Shown: positions 32,454-42,387 of the stretch, piece after piece
How positions within the stretch are numbered: position 1 is the first letter of the stretch
Layout: each line of letters begins with the position of its first letter
From: Rummeliibacillus pycnus
GTDB lineage: Bacteria; Bacillota; Bacilli; Bacillales_A; Planococcaceae
Assembly (NCBI RefSeq): GCF_002884495.1
Contig: NZ_KZ614145.1
Span: 3,548,423 to 3,612,422, forward strand
DNA length: 64,000 bases
Reading direction: 5' to 3'
Program-made: the position numbers and the translations under genes
The notes under the pieces: generated by a model
The model's input: the letters and a program-made list of their open reading frames with translations, nothing else
Told to the model about the DNA's origin: nothing
Databases searched by the model: none

Positions 32454-33860
32454 TTATAATCCTTTAATAGTTGTAAAAAGTCGTTGAACGGCTTCTTTTA
32501 TTTCTTCTTCCTTCAAGCTTGCAAAGCCAATAATAAAGCTAAGTTCATCATCTGGTTCTTTGATTTCAATTAATGAAAATCTCTTAATATTAAAAAAGTG
32601 AATATCCGCTTTCTCTGCTCGTGCAGCAATTTCATCATAATCGCGTGTGGTTTTCATTTTAACGAGAAAATGTAAACCAGCTGGAATGTCTAATATGTTA
32701 ATGTCATTTTTGAATGTTTTTTTTAGTTCTTTGATAAGTTTTTGACGTATCGCTTCAAAATGGTGTGTCATTTTACGAAGATGTTTTTGGTAGTATCCAT
32801 CTTTTATAAAATAAAGTAATGTATATAAACTCAATGTATTACATTGTGGAAGTAAGTAATCAAATTTTTCTCGATAGATCTCCAATAATTCCGGAGGTAA
32901 GACCATGTAACTAATACGTATACCAGGAAATAATGTTTTAGAGAATGTACCTGTATATATTGTACGATTATTACGATCAAGACTTTGAAGGGAAGGAATA
33001 TTACTTGTTCCGTATTTGAATTCACTATCGTAATCATCCTCGATTATGTAGCGCCCTTTTTTTGCACTTGCCCAATTTAATAATTCAAAACGACGTGATA
33101 CCGGCATAATAATTCCAGTGGGAAATTGGTGTGACGGCGTTGTGTAAAGTAGGTCAATGTCTTTATGTTGAATGGCCTCAATTTTGAATCCGCTATCATC
33201 GATTGGTACGGTATGAACTTTCCATCCTTTTTGTTGAATCAACTCATAATAGCGAGCATACCCAGGGTTTTCTAATGCTATAGATTTGTTGTCACCACAT
33301 AATTCTAATAATTGTGAAACGAGTGCTTGACTTGAGGAATGAAAAATAATTTGCTCTGGTTCACAACGTACTCCTCGATTAAAGCTTATGTATTGTGCTA
33401 AAGTTTGACGCACTTCAAATGGCCCTTGATTGTGCGACATAAATGAAAGCTCTTGATGGAATGTTTTCAACGCCTTCTGCTCACATTTCAACCATTCTTT
33501 GTATGGAAACAAATCCATATTTGCACTCATATGTGAAAATGAAATAATGTTTGAGGAAGTTTTCCTTGTTTCTTTCAAATGTTTGGGCAATGGTTTTACT
33601 TCTTTGTCATCTGCTTCATAAAGCGTAATATCCTCTACAAAATATCCCTTTCGTTCCACACTATAAATATAGCCTTCAGCAAGTAATTGATCGAATGCAA
33701 CAACAACAGAATTAGTACTAACATCTAATTGTTCAGCTAATTGGCGTTTTGATGGGAGCTTTTCTTGTGGCTTATAAATACCAGACAAAATTTGATTTTT
33801 TATTTGTTGATAAATTTGTTTGTATTTATATTCTCGCTCTGTATTTTGTTCTGCTATCAT
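32454..33860 (-). CDS. gabR: GabR-type MocR/GntR transcription regulator with aminotransferase domain
   Basis: A 468-residue MocR-family protein. The N-terminal GntR winged helix (KYKQIYQQIKNQILSG, then LPSKRQLAEQLDVSTNSVVVAFDQLLAEG) is joined to a class I aminotransferase-like domain with the PLP lysine in GTFSKTLFPGIR. In B. subtilis GabR senses GABA with PLP and activates gabTD. Here the gene is divergent from a permease followed by gabT and gabD, which supports the name. ATG 33860 has GGGAG upstream; the frame is open to 33878. Confidence 0.85.
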   Translation of the reverse strand: MIAEQNTEREYKYKQIYQQIKNQILSGIYKPQEKLPSKRQLAEQLDVSTNSVVVAFDQLLAEGYIYSVERKGYFVEDITLYEADDKEVKPLPKHLKETRKTSSNIISFSHMSANMDLFPYKEWLKCEQKALKTFHQELSFMSHNQGPFEVRQTLAQYISFNRGVRCEPEQIIFHSSSQALVSQLLELCGDNKSIALENPGYARYYELIQQKGWKVHTVPIDDSGFKIEAIQHKDIDLLYTTPSHQFPTGIIMPVSRRFELLNWASAKKGRYIIEDDYDSEFKYGTSNIPSLQSLDRNNRTIYTGTFSKTLFPGIRISYMVLPPELLEIYREKFDYLLPQCNTLSLYTLLYFIKDGYYQKHLRKMTHHFEAIRQKLIKELKKTFKNDINILDIPAGLHFLVKMKTTRDYDEIAARAEKADIHFFNIKRFSLIEIKEPDDELSFIIGFASLKEEEIKEAVQRLFTTIKGL

Positions 33861-33882
33861 TTGCAATCTCCCTTTCAATCAT

Positions 33883-33914
33883 CTGGTTCTTAAAAAAATA
33901 AAAAATTGGTTCTT
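33883..33914 (+). promoter_or_regulatory. Putative GabR operator, copy A (direct repeats)
   Basis: CTGGTTCTT (33883-33891) and TTGGTTCTT (33906-33914) are direct repeats 23 bp apart between gabR and the permease gene. The same pair recurs at 35672-35703 before gabT. Direct-repeat operators are typical of GabR/MocR proteins. Confidence 0.6.
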
Positions 33915-33938
33915 TTCTTTTAATGATAAGCTGTCCAT

Positions 33939-33953
33939 AATTTTCTGTAAATG
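33939..33953 (+). promoter_or_regulatory. Putative CodY box, copy A
   Basis: AATTTTCTGTAAATG matches the CodY consensus AATTTTCWGAAAATT at 13 of 15 positions. gabP of B. subtilis is known to be CodY-controlled. Confidence 0.5.
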
Positions 33954-33975
33954 TAGAACAAGGGGGAATTGAAAA

Positions 33976-34112
33976 ATGAATGTCACAACTAAGGCAGAAG
34001 AATTACAACAATAACGATGAAAATTCGATTTTTTGAGCTGTGAATAATGGCCCATAATTTTGTGGAAAAGGGGTTAGAAGTTGTCAAAACGCAAGAGGAT
34101 TACATAATTCGC
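33976..34112 (+). pseudogene. Decayed duplicate of the gabT 5' end
   Basis: Starting at an ATG with a GGGGGA site, the DNA follows gabT (35762 onward) closely: ATGAATGTCACAACTAAGGC against ATGAAGGTCACTACAAAAAC, and so on to about position 34050. After a deletion it continues at the stretch matching 35935-35995 (GGCCATAATCATCC... and ...GATCACGTAATTCAC). Stops and frame breaks appear within 20 codons. The control region before it is duplicated as well. Confidence 0.8.
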
Positions 34113-34166
34113 TAAACGATAAGAGTTACTTTATCGGAAAGAGCTATACACAAAGGAGAAATGCAT

Positions 34167-35570
34167 ATGAGTAATAACAATAATAAAGATTTTACGAAAT
34201 CTATGTCAAAAATTGATGTACTGTTTTTATCTCTTGGAGCAATGCTTGGATGGGGTTGGGTTGTTCTTTCAGGAGAATGGGTAGCAAGTGCAGGATTTCT
34301 AGGAGCAGTTATTGCTTTTATATTGGGTGGTCTATTAGTTATTTTCATTGGTCTAACATATGCAGAGCTTTCATCTGCGATGCCAGAAACAGGTGGGGGG
34401 CTCGTTTTTGTAAAACGAGCATTTGGTAAGAAAAGTGCATTTGTAACAGCTTGGGGAGTGCTATTTGGTTATGTATCAGTTGTTACATTTGAGGCAGTTG
34501 CGTTACCAACTGTAATTGATTATGTAATGCCAGTAGAGCATAAAGTGAGTCTTTGGACTTTAGGTGGTTGGGAAGTCTATTTAACTTGGGCGTTAATTGG
34601 TACAGTTGGTTCAATTGCTTTAACAGCGCTCAATTTCTTTGGCATTAAGCCAGCTGCAGTGTTCCAAAATATTTTTACAGTAGCAATTGTATTAGTGGCA
34701 GGTTTAATCGTATATGGAGCAATTGCTCACGGTGATTTAAAGAATTTAGAACCAATGTTCACGGATGGTATTGGTGGTACACTTTCCGTACTCGTGATGA
34801 TTCCGTTTTTATTTGTTGGCTTCGATGTTATTCCACAAGTAGCTGCGGAAATTAATGCACCTGGTAAATCAATAGGTCGTATTATTATCGTCTCTATCAT
34901 TAGCGCTGTATGTTTCTACTTATTTGTTGTATTTGGTGTAGCTGTAGCTCTTCCAGATGATCTGCTCTTGAAGAGTCAACTTGCAACAGCAGATGCGATG
35001 GTCGCTTTGTTTGGTAGTCCAATTTGGGGATATATTTTAGTAGTTGGCGGTATTGCGGGAATTATCACTAGCTGGAATGCTTTCATTATCGGTGGTAGCC
35101 GAATTCTTTATGCAATGGCCGAAAATAATATGATTCCAAAATGGTTTTCATACATTCATCCAAAGTATCAAACGCCTACAAATGCGATTATTTTCTTAGG
35201 TGTCTTAGCTGCAATTGCACCCTTTTTAGGCCGCCCAGCATTGGTATGGTTAGTAGATGCAGGTGGTGTAGGGATTGTAGTTGGTTATTTACTTGTTTCG
35301 ATTGCATTTATGAAACTACGCAAAACAGAGTCAGCATTACATCGTCCTTATAGAGTGAAATATTGGAAATTTACGGGTGTGATGGCGATTGTTTTAAGTA
35401 TTTTATTTATTGTATTCTATTTACCTGGTATGCCATCTGCATTAGTTTGGCCTATGGAGTGGGTTATTCTAGGTGTTTGGTGCTTAATTGGCTTTGCATT
35501 ATATTCATTAAACTCTGTGAAAGTATCTGAAGATGTTTTTGAGAAAAGTGAAAATTATACTTCATCATGA
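34167..35570 (+). CDS. APC-family amino acid permease, probably GABA uptake
   Basis: A 467-residue transporter with about 12 hydrophobic segments and the APC-type start SKIDVLFLSLGAMLGWGWVVLSGEW. GAGPETGGGLVFVKRAFG-like residues occur at about 70-85. CAAAGGAG lies 9 nt before ATG 34167 (ATG 34161 is closer than usual). The gene is flanked by gabR and gabT, so GABA or a related compound is the likely substrate. This is inferred from context; the sequence is not the classical GabP type with certainty. Confidence 0.8.
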   Translation: MSNNNNKDFTKSMSKIDVLFLSLGAMLGWGWVVLSGEWVASAGFLGAVIAFILGGLLVIFIGLTYAELSSAMPETGGGLVFVKRAFGKKSAFVTAWGVLFGYVSVVTFEAVALPTVIDYVMPVEHKVSLWTLGGWEVYLTWALIGTVGSIALTALNFFGIKPAAVFQNIFTVAIVLVAGLIVYGAIAHGDLKNLEPMFTDGIGGTLSVLVMIPFLFVGFDVIPQVAAEINAPGKSIGRIIIVSIISAVCFYLFVVFGVAVALPDDLLLKSQLATADAMVALFGSPIWGYILVVGGIAGIITSWNAFIIGGSRILYAMAENNMIPKWFSYIHPKYQTPTNAIIFLGVLAAIAPFLGRPALVWLVDAGGVGIVVGYLLVSIAFMKLRKTESALHRPYRVKYWKFTGVMAIVLSILFIVFYLPGMPSALVWPMEWVILGVWCLIGFALYSLNSVKVSEDVFEKSENYTSS

Positions 35571-35671
35571 TGCACAGTTATGTAGAGTAGATAGTTATTG
35601 TAATAGCGCCTATTTTTACACAGAAAGAACATCATCTTTTTGAGGCAAATTACTATTCATATCTAGTTTAT

Positions 35672-35741
35672 CTGGATCCTAAAAAAGCTGAAAATTGGTT
35701 CTTTTCTTTTCACCAGAAGATGCCATAATTTTCTGTAATTA
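35672..35741 (+). promoter_or_regulatory. gabTD control region: GabR-type repeats and CodY-like box, copy B
   Basis: CTGGATCCT (35672-35680) and TTGGTTCTT (35695-35703) keep the 23-bp spacing of copy A. AATTTTCTGTAATTA (35727-35741) fits the CodY consensus at 12 of 15 positions. The whole stretch is similar to 33881-33953, so the two promoters arose by duplication. Confidence 0.6.
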
Positions 35742-35761
35742 CAATACGAGGAGGAATAAAA

Positions 35762-37066
35762 ATGAAGGTCACTACAAAAACAGAGGAATTATTACAAAAA
35801 CGACAAAAATATGTTGTTCGAGCAGTAAGCAATGGCTCATTAAATTTTGCAAAAGAGGCAAAAGGGGCAACAGTTATTGATGTAGAGGGAAACGAATGGA
35901 TTGATTTTGCAGCTGGTATCGGTATGATTAATGTAGGCCATAATCATCCAAAAGTAGTGGAGGCTGTAAAAGCACAAGTGGATCACGTAATTCACCCAGG
36001 CTTCAATGTCATCATGTATGAAAATTATGTCGAACTAGCAGAAAAGCTTTGTGAAGTTACACCAGGTACACATGACAAACAAGTTATTTTATTAAACTCT
36101 GGTGCAGAGGCGGTTGAAAACGCTGTGAAAATCGCCCGTCGTTATACAAAAAAATCCGGCGTTGTATCGTTTACACGTGGCTATCACGGTCGTACCAATC
36201 TAACAATGGGCATGACAAGTAAAGTTAAACCATACAAAGAGGGCTTTGGTCCATTTGCATCTGAAATATATAAAGCGCCATATCCATACTTATATCAAAA
36301 ACCAGCTGGTGAAACAGAAGAAGAATACGTAGATCGTATTATTGCTGAATTTAAAGAATTCTTTTTAATGACTGTATCACCTGAAATGGTAGCTTGTGTC
36401 GTATTGGAACCAGTTCAAGGAGAAGGCGGTTTCATCGTACCGCCGAAAAAATTTGTACAAGAAGTCGTGAAATTCTGTAACGAAAACAACATTGTCTTTA
36501 TAGCAGATGAAATTCAAACAGGATTCGGACGTACAGGTAAATTATTTGCCATCGAGCATTTTGATGTTATGCCAGATTTAATAACTGTTTCGAAATCATT
36601 AGCAGCGGGAATGCCACTTTCAGGCGTAATTGGACGAAAAGAAATGATGGAAATTTCCGATCCGGGTCAATTAGGTGGTACATATGCTGGTAGTCCAACA
36701 GCCAATGCCGCGGCGTTAGCAGTAATCGACATTATGAAAGAGGAAAAATTACCAGAGCGTGCTGAAATCATTGGTCAAAAAATTGAAGACAAAATAAAAG
36801 CATTACAAGCAAAATATCCTGAAATCGGAGATATTCGTCGTTTAGGTGCTATGGTAGCGATGGAAATTGTGAAAGATCCAGTGACTCGCGAGGCAGATAA
36901 ATATCGTGTAACTGATATCGCAAATTATGCAAATCAACATGGATTATTATTATTAACGGCTGGTATTAAAGGGAATGTGATTCGTTTCTTGCCTCCACTA
37001 GTGATCACGGATGAAGAATTAGAAAAAGGCTTTGCTATTTTAGAAGATGCTTTTGCGAATAGCTAA
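35762..37066 (+). CDS. gabT: 4-aminobutyrate aminotransferase
   Basis: A 434-residue class III PLP aminotransferase that moves the amino group of GABA to 2-oxoglutarate and yields succinate semialdehyde. Family marks are [58 protein letters not shown] and the PLP lysine in [21 protein letters not shown] precedes the ATG. gabD follows 14 bp downstream. Confidence 0.96.
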   Translation: MKVTTKTEELLQKRQKYVVRAVSNGSLNFAKEAKGATVIDVEGNEWIDFAAGIGMINVGHNHPKVVEAVKAQVDHVIHPGFNVIMYENYVELAEKLCEVTPGTHDKQVILLNSGAEAVENAVKIARRYTKKSGVVSFTRGYHGRTNLTMGMTSKVKPYKEGFGPFASEIYKAPYPYLYQKPAGETEEEYVDRIIAEFKEFFLMTVSPEMVACVVLEPVQGEGGFIVPPKKFVQEVVKFCNENNIVFIADEIQTGFGRTGKLFAIEHFDVMPDLITVSKSLAAGMPLSGVIGRKEMMEISDPGQLGGTYAGSPTANAAALAVIDIMKEEKLPERAEIIGQKIEDKIKALQAKYPEIGDIRRLGAMVAMEIVKDPVTREADKYRVTDIANYANQHGLLLLTAGIKGNVIRFLPPLVITDEELEKGFAILEDAFANS

Positions 37067-37080
37067 GGAGGAAGTCAATA

Positions 37081-38466
37081 ATGTCTACATTTACAGTAAA
37101 CAATCCAGCAACAGGTGAAGAATTACAAGAAGTTATTGTTTCAAGTAATGAAGAAGTTCTTGCTGCACTTAAAGCAGGTCATACAGCTTTTAAAACATGG
37201 TCAAAAGTAAATGCACATAAACGTTCAGCACTATTATCTAAATGGGCTGATTTAGTTCGTGCACATCGTGAAGAAATTGGTGAACTAATTACACGTGAAA
37301 ATGGTAAACCACTTGCAGAAGGTCTAGGAGAAGTTGATTATGCAGTAAGTTATATCGACTGGTACGCAGAAGAAGCAAAACGCATTTATGGTCGTACAAT
37401 TCCAGGACATCAAGAGTCAAAACGTTTAACCGTTATAAAACAACCAATTGGACAAGTAGCAGCCATTACTCCATGGAATTTCCCGGCAGCAATGATGACA
37501 CGAAAAGCTGCACCAGCACTTGCGGCAGGTTGTACATTTATAGTGAAGCCAGCTGAGGAAACACCGCTTACAACGATTCGTTTAATTGAATTGGCACATG
37601 AAGCAGGTATTCCAAAAGATGTTGTGCAATGTGTCAATGGTGATGGACCACGTATCGGTAAATTATTTACAGATAGCCCATACGTACGTAAAATCACATT
37701 TACGGGATCAACGCCAGTTGGTAAAGAACTTTTACGAAATTGTGCTGATACGTTAAAACATGCGACGATGGAACTTGGTGGGCATGCACCATTAATCGTG
37801 GCAGAGGACGCGGATCTTGACTTGGCTGTACAACAAACAATCAATGCAAAATTCCGTAATGCAGGACAAACTTGTGTTTGTCCAAACCGTCTACTTGTGC
37901 AAGATAGTGTAGTAGATAAGTTTACAGAAAAATTTGTAGAAGCCGTGAAACACTTAAAAGTAGGCAATGGACTAGATCAGGACGTAACTGTAGGCCCAAT
38001 TATTAATAAAAAAGGGTTCGATAAAATTGTTAATCAGTTAGAAGATGCAGTATCAAAAGGTGCAGATATTGCATGTGGAAATGAATATGATTATAACGAT
38101 GAAAAAGGCTATTATTTCATTCAACCAACTGTTGTTGTGGATGTAAATGATACAATGAAAATCATGCAAGAAGAAACATTTGGACCAGTAGCCCCAATTA
38201 CACGTTTCCATACACTAGAGGAAGCAGTGGAAATTGCTAATGGAACACCATATGGTTTAGCAGCTTACTTCTTTACAGAAAGTTATAAAACAGGTGTGTA
38301 CTTAAGTGAAAATCTTGAATTTGGTATTGTAGGTTGGAACGATGGTGCACCATCTGGAGCACATATCCCATTCGGTGGAATGAAGGAAAGTGGCATTGGA
38401 CGTGAAGGCGGCCTTGAAGGGATTGAGCCTTACCTAGAAACAAAATATATTTCTACAAATATATAA
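37081..38466 (+). CDS. gabD: Succinate-semialdehyde dehydrogenase
   Basis: A 461-residue aldehyde dehydrogenase that oxidises succinate semialdehyde to succinate. Visible are the NAD(P) site [11 protein letters not shown], the general base in [11 protein letters not shown] and the catalytic Cys in [11 protein letters not shown]. It is co-transcribed with gabT (AAGGAGGAAG in the short spacer). Together the two genes feed GABA carbon into the TCA cycle. Confidence 0.96.
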   Translation: MSTFTVNNPATGEELQEVIVSSNEEVLAALKAGHTAFKTWSKVNAHKRSALLSKWADLVRAHREEIGELITRENGKPLAEGLGEVDYAVSYIDWYAEEAKRIYGRTIPGHQESKRLTVIKQPIGQVAAITPWNFPAAMMTRKAAPALAAGCTFIVKPAEETPLTTIRLIELAHEAGIPKDVVQCVNGDGPRIGKLFTDSPYVRKITFTGSTPVGKELLRNCADTLKHATMELGGHAPLIVAEDADLDLAVQQTINAKFRNAGQTCVCPNRLLVQDSVVDKFTEKFVEAVKHLKVGNGLDQDVTVGPIINKKGFDKIVNQLEDAVSKGADIACGNEYDYNDEKGYYFIQPTVVVDVNDTMKIMQEETFGPVAPITRFHTLEEAVEIANGTPYGLAAYFFTESYKTGVYLSENLEFGIVGWNDGAPSGAHIPFGGMKESGIGREGGLEGIEPYLETKYISTNI

Positions 38467-38974
38467 GCAATGCAAAAAGCTCTATTTCTTACTGTTAATA
38501 TAGTAGGTAATGAATTTTTCGACTTTAAATAAATAAGTAAAAAAGATCATCTATCAATAGGTGATCTTTTTTATTTTGGAAAATTCCTATTCCTCTCTAA
38601 TAGGCCGATTGTTGATAGCCTGATAGAAAAATACCTTGGATTTTTTTTTGTGGATTAGAGAATAATATAAGTTGATTTGAAAAATAATCATAAGTGTAGG
38701 AAAAACACTTTCGAATTGTATGTAAACACTTATTTTGACTTTCGTTTGGTATGTTAAAAGACTTGAAATCATTTTTTATTGATAAATTGTAGAAAATCTT
38801 GAATTTGTAAAAAGAATGGATTGTTTTAAGGTATTATTGTGTTTAAGGTTTTTTAACAATTTGTAAGTAGAGTAGATTTTTTTTTATAGATACGATTAGA
38901 TGTGGAGGATTTATCTGGCATATCGAAAATAATATTTTATCTTTATATGCAAAAAGAAATGTGGAGGGATATAG
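38467..38974. other. Intergenic region between gabD and the Lrp regulator
   Basis: About 500 AT-rich bp with the gabD terminator (38539-38575). A 61-codon minus frame (38587-38772) has no ribosome site or family. The rest is likely promoter DNA of the Lrp gene, but no clear element stands out. Confidence 0.5.
38539..38575 (+). terminator. Terminator of gabTD
   Basis: AAAAGATCATCTAT and ATAGGTGATCTTTT arms followed by TTATTTT. Confidence 0.9.
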
Positions 38975-39445
38975 ATGAGTGAAGATAAGTCAACGATTCA
39001 ATTGGATGAAATAGACGAGCATATTCTTCAGCTTTTAAATAAGAATGGACGAATTTCATTTACAGATTTATCAAAAGAAGTGAGATTATCACGTGTAGCA
39101 GTTCAGGCACGTATTAGTACACTAATGGAAAATGGAGTGATCGAGCGTTTCACAGCTGTGATTAACCCTGAAAAAATGGGGTTAAAGGTGTCAGCTTTTT
39201 TTAATGTAGAAGTGGAGCCAAAGTATCTCCAAGAGGTAGCTGACATATTGGCAAAAGAACCATCAGTTTCAAGTCTCTATCACATGACAGGTCCAAGTAA
39301 GTTACATATGCATGGTTTATTTAAGGATAATCGAGAGATGGAAGAGTTTTTAGAAGAAAGATTATATCCTTTACCAGGGATTATGAGCGTCGATTGTCAA
39401 ATTTTAATTAAGAGATATAAAAGTCGGATTGGTATGAAGTTATAG
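38975..39445 (+). CDS. Lrp/AsnC-family regulator (YwrC-like)
   Basis: A 156-residue regulator. The N-terminal HTH is [41 protein letters not shown] (key residues D12-I15, V34-S36), and the C-terminal ligand-binding RAM domain covers residues 75-150. GGAGGGA precedes the ATG. It lies 12 bp before two chromate-transporter halves, the same order as ywrC-ywrB-ywrA in B. subtilis. Confidence 0.9.
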   Translation: MSEDKSTIQLDEIDEHILQLLNKNGRISFTDLSKEVRLSRVAVQARISTLMENGVIERFTAVINPEKMGLKVSAFFNVEVEPKYLQEVADILAKEPSVSSLYHMTGPSKLHMHGLFKDNREMEEFLEERLYPLPGIMSVDCQILIKRYKSRIGMKL

Positions 39446-39457
39446 GAGGGATTTAAT

Positions 39458-40057
39458 GTGGAGAAAAAAGAAAAGCTATATCAGCAATTAGCGATGGCGA
39501 TGCTCCGAACAGGAATTTTAGGATATGGGGGTGGACCGTCTGTCATGCCTCTTTTTCGTCATGAGGCTGTAGTAAAATATAAATGGATGAATGATGATGA
39601 ATTTGGAGAAATCTTAGCTATTGCGAATGCTCTACCAGGTCCTATTGCTACTAAAATGGCAGGTTATTTAGGATATAAGCTAAGAGGGGTGAGAGGTGCT
39701 GTTTGGGCCATTCTATGTCATATTTTACCGAGTTCAATTTTTATGATCACACTTTTATCTGTTGTAGGCTTTTTGAGTAGTTCGAAAATTGTTCTGGGGA
39801 TGATTGCAGCAGTGATGCCAGTTGTTGCTGTTATGCTTGGAGAAATGGCATATCAATTTGGAGAGAAATCTATAAAAGGACTTGGAATCATAATGGGGAT
39901 AAGCTGTTTTGCAATTGCATTTCTACTACTGCAAGTTATTCATGTACATTCAGGAATTGGTGTTCTTCTATTTTTGGTTTATGGAAGTATTCATTTTCAA
40001 ATAGTGTCTAAGTGGAAAAAGAAAAAAGAAGAGCAGAAGGGGAGCACTTTGTTATGA
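39458..40057 (+). CDS. Chromate transporter half (CHR domain, first)
   Basis: A 199-residue, six-segment membrane protein of the short-chain CHR family. It has GYGGGPSVMPLFRHE near residue 23 and the conserved ALPGPIATKMAGYLGYK. Short CHR proteins work as pairs of two different halves, and the second half follows at once. GTG start with TAGGAGGG upstream. YwrB-like. Confidence 0.9.
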   Translation: MEKKEKLYQQLAMAMLRTGILGYGGGPSVMPLFRHEAVVKYKWMNDDEFGEILAIANALPGPIATKMAGYLGYKLRGVRGAVWAILCHILPSSIFMITLLSVVGFLSSSKIVLGMIAAVMPVVAVMLGEMAYQFGEKSIKGLGIIMGISCFAIAFLLLQVIHVHSGIGVLLFLVYGSIHFQIVSKWKKKKEEQKGSTLL

Positions 40058-40593
40058 GTTTAATACATATTTTTCTCGGCTTTTTTATAGCAAATATGCT
40101 TGGCTATGGTGGTGGACCATCTTCAATTCCTCTAATGTACGAGGAAATTGTAAAACATTATCATTGGTTAAACAACGCTGAATTTTCAAATATGCTGGCT
40201 CTTGGAAATGCTCTACCGGGTCCTATTGCGACCAAAATTGCAGCGTTTGTTGGTTATGATGTTTATGGCTGGATAGGCGTTGTCGTTGCCTTAATAGCGA
40301 CCATTATTCCTTCTACATTTCTACTGATTGTTCTATTGAATGTACTAAATAAATATCGGCAGTCTCCTGTTGTAAAAGGAATGACATTGTTAGTGCAGCC
40401 AATTCTAGCAATCATGATGCTAATCATTACTTGGCAAATGACAAAGGATTCAATCCATTCGATTGGAATTTGGCAATCTCTAGGTATCGCTGCTGTAGCC
40501 TTTTGGGCAATGAAAATCAAAAAAATACATCCGGCATTAGTGATATTAGCCGCTTTTGTTTATGGTGGAATTGTCCTTCAATATGTTGTGTAA
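40054..40593 (+). CDS. Chromate transporter half (CHR domain, second)
   Basis: A 179-residue partner of the preceding gene, with GYGGGPSSIPLMYEE and ALPGPIATKIAAFVGYD. The start ATG at 40054 overlaps the stop of the first half (ATGA), giving translational coupling. The upstream open frame to 40012 lies within the first gene and is not used. YwrA-like. The natural substrate of such pairs may be an anion other than chromate. Confidence 0.9.
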   Translation: MSLIHIFLGFFIANMLGYGGGPSSIPLMYEEIVKHYHWLNNAEFSNMLALGNALPGPIATKIAAFVGYDVYGWIGVVVALIATIIPSTFLLIVLLNVLNKYRQSPVVKGMTLLVQPILAIMMLIITWQMTKDSIHSIGIWQSLGIAAVAFWAMKIKKIHPALVILAAFVYGGIVLQYVV

Positions 40594-40645
40594 GGAGTTA
40601 TCAAAGTATTGAAAGAAGAATTTGTTCAACAGCTATAAGCGTAGT

Positions 40646-40677
40646 AAAGGCAGATCATAGTGACCTGTCTTTTTATT
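40646..40677. terminator. Terminator between the transporter and the convergent lipase gene
   Basis: AAAGGCAGATCA and TGACCTGTCTTT pair with two G-U pairs around TAG, followed by TTATTTG. Confidence 0.7.
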
Positions 40678-41533
40678 TGTCTAGAAATCTTTTTAAATCG
40701 GCCATTCTTTGTACCCCTTGTTCATAACCCATTTGATAATTTGTACGAATTTGGTTTAAATCCTTTTCAAAACTTTTAAGTGCAAAACTAGGACGGAAGA
40801 TAAATGCTTTACCTTCTGCTTCTAATTGTTCACAATAATCCAATGATTTGTTATAGTGATCAACACGTTTTTCCATACTTCTAACGATTGCAGGATAACG
40901 TTTTTTAAGAATTTTCATTGCAATTTTACTTTGACGGTCTAGTTTTTTTCGATAGCCTTTTGGGCGTGTAAGGATAATAACGTGTTTTTCAAAACCTTGT
41001 TCAACCGTATGGTGAATTGGAATTGGTTCTGCAAGCCCACCATCATAATAAGGAATACCATTTAACTTAATCTCTGGAAAAAGTACAGGAATGGCACATG
41101 TAGCTCGTAACATCATACATTCTTTATCCATTTCGATAGCGTCTTTATATTCAACTAGTCCTGTATGGGCATTCGTTACACCGAATAATAATTGACCATT
41201 GTATTGTTGATAGGTTTCCCAATCGAATGGATAAAGCTCATTAGGAATTGTATTGTAACCAAAGTCTAGGCCAAATAAGCTGTGCTCAGAGAAGAAGTTA
41301 CGTATACCCATATATCGTTTGTCATGTCGATAATTTAATAATGTACATAGCATCCGCTCTTTTTGTTGAGAGACGTAAGCTGTTGCATTAATTGCACCTG
41401 CTGAAATTCCTACAATATATGGCATCATAATTTCTTGATCTAAAAAGGTATCTAATACGCCACCTGTAAACAGTGTACGAAAAGTGCCGCCTTCTAATAT
41501 TAAACTAGTATTTTCTACATTTGTTTTTAACAT
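40673..41533 (-). CDS. Patatin-like phospholipase family protein
   Basis: A 286-residue lipid acyl hydrolase of the bacterial YjjU-like patatin group. The oxyanion-hole stretch GGTFRTLFTGGVLD precedes the nucleophile Ser in GISAGAINA, and the Asp of the dyad is in YYDGGLAEPIPI. No signal peptide, so probably cytoplasmic. It is a single gene. Confidence 0.9.
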   Translation of the reverse strand: MLKTNVENTSLILEGGTFRTLFTGGVLDTFLDQEIMMPYIVGISAGAINATAYVSQQKERMLCTLLNYRHDKRYMGIRNFFSEHSLFGLDFGYNTIPNELYPFDWETYQQYNGQLLFGVTNAHTGLVEYKDAIEMDKECMMLRATCAIPVLFPEIKLNGIPYYDGGLAEPIPIHHTVEQGFEKHVIILTRPKGYRKKLDRQSKIAMKILKKRYPAIVRSMEKRVDHYNKSLDYCEQLEAEGKAFIFRPSFALKSFEKDLNQIRTNYQMGYEQGVQRMADLKRFLDK

Positions 41534-41870
41534 CTAATCCTTCTTTCTAACAAAAGCGTACAGAAGCTTTATAAGAGAATATCCAAGTATGATACTTGTT
41601 TAGGGTAAAGGGATGGTCTTGGGATTATTCATTTTACACAGTTTTATTTACCATACATATTCTTCTAGTGTAACATCTATTAATAGTGATTTCCTCATAT
41701 TAAAGTAAGGATATAATCTAAAAGACCGTGGAAATACGAGCTGAAATCATGATACAACGCCAAAAACGTAGAAACATCTTTTCTAAATGTGAAATCTCCT
41801 GTATAAAGTGCCAGTTATTTGTAAATTATGGAAGTGTTAATACTGAAATACAGGAGGATCTTATATTATT
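41534..41870. other. Intergenic region upstream of the zinc-ribbon-like gene
   Basis: About 340 bp. An overlapping 114-codon frame (41728-42072) is a shadow of the next gene in another frame. Apart from promoter-like AT-rich DNA I see nothing. Confidence 0.4.
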
Positions 41871-42137
41871 ATGTACATGCCAACAGATCATAAAATTATC
41901 TATTGCTACTATTGTAAGTCAAATACAATCTACCATCATAGGGATACACATGGTAATAGCCATGTGGAAAGTCATTGTTCAGAATGTGGTTGGATGGAAT
42001 GGCAGAATAGAGCAGTTGAGCGTGAGAAGCAAAAATGGATTGACTATAACAAAGAGCATGGGATTGGGTTAAAATTACCGCAAATTAAGGCTAGTGTGCA
42101 AATTGAAGATTCGGATGTAAATTACAAGGCGCGTTAA
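41871..42137 (+). CDS. Small zinc-ribbon-like protein
   Basis: An 88-residue protein with two CxxC pairs, YCYYCKSN and HCSECGWM, separated by His-rich sequence (YHHRDTHGNSHVESH), so it probably binds zinc. The rest is charged. ACAGGAGG lies upstream of the ATG. Function unknown. Confidence 0.65.
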   Translation: MYMPTDHKIIYCYYCKSNTIYHHRDTHGNSHVESHCSECGWMEWQNRAVEREKQKWIDYNKEHGIGLKLPQIKASVQIEDSDVNYKAR

Positions 42138-42161
42138 TAGTTTAAATATTAGAATGAATGG

Positions 42162-42190
42162 AACTCTAGCACAGTTGCTAGGGTTTTTAT
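42162..42190 (+). terminator. Terminator after the zinc-ribbon-like gene
   Basis: CTAGCA and TGCTAG arms within ACTCTAGCACAGTTGCTAGG, then TTTTTATTTTTT. Confidence 0.8.
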
Positions 42191-42387
42191 TTTTTAAACA
42201 AAAGATATGTGATTGAGCCAGAAAATTAAGATTACAGCTTTCGTATAAAAAATGAATACAATTGCAATTATTCTATTTACAAATTATGTATAATGAGAAG
42301 TGACTAAATTGAGTTAGTTTCCTGTTCGTATTACTATTAAGAATTCAATTCATACGAAGATAATAAATTAGAATAGAGGAATACATA

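Noticed and set aside
38587-38772. 61-codon minus frame after gabD
   Set aside because: It has no ribosome site, odd composition and no neighbour that would explain it.
41728-42072. 114-codon frame overlapping the zinc-ribbon-like gene
   Set aside because: The 41871 frame has the AGGAGG site and paired CxxC motifs; the longer frame has neither.
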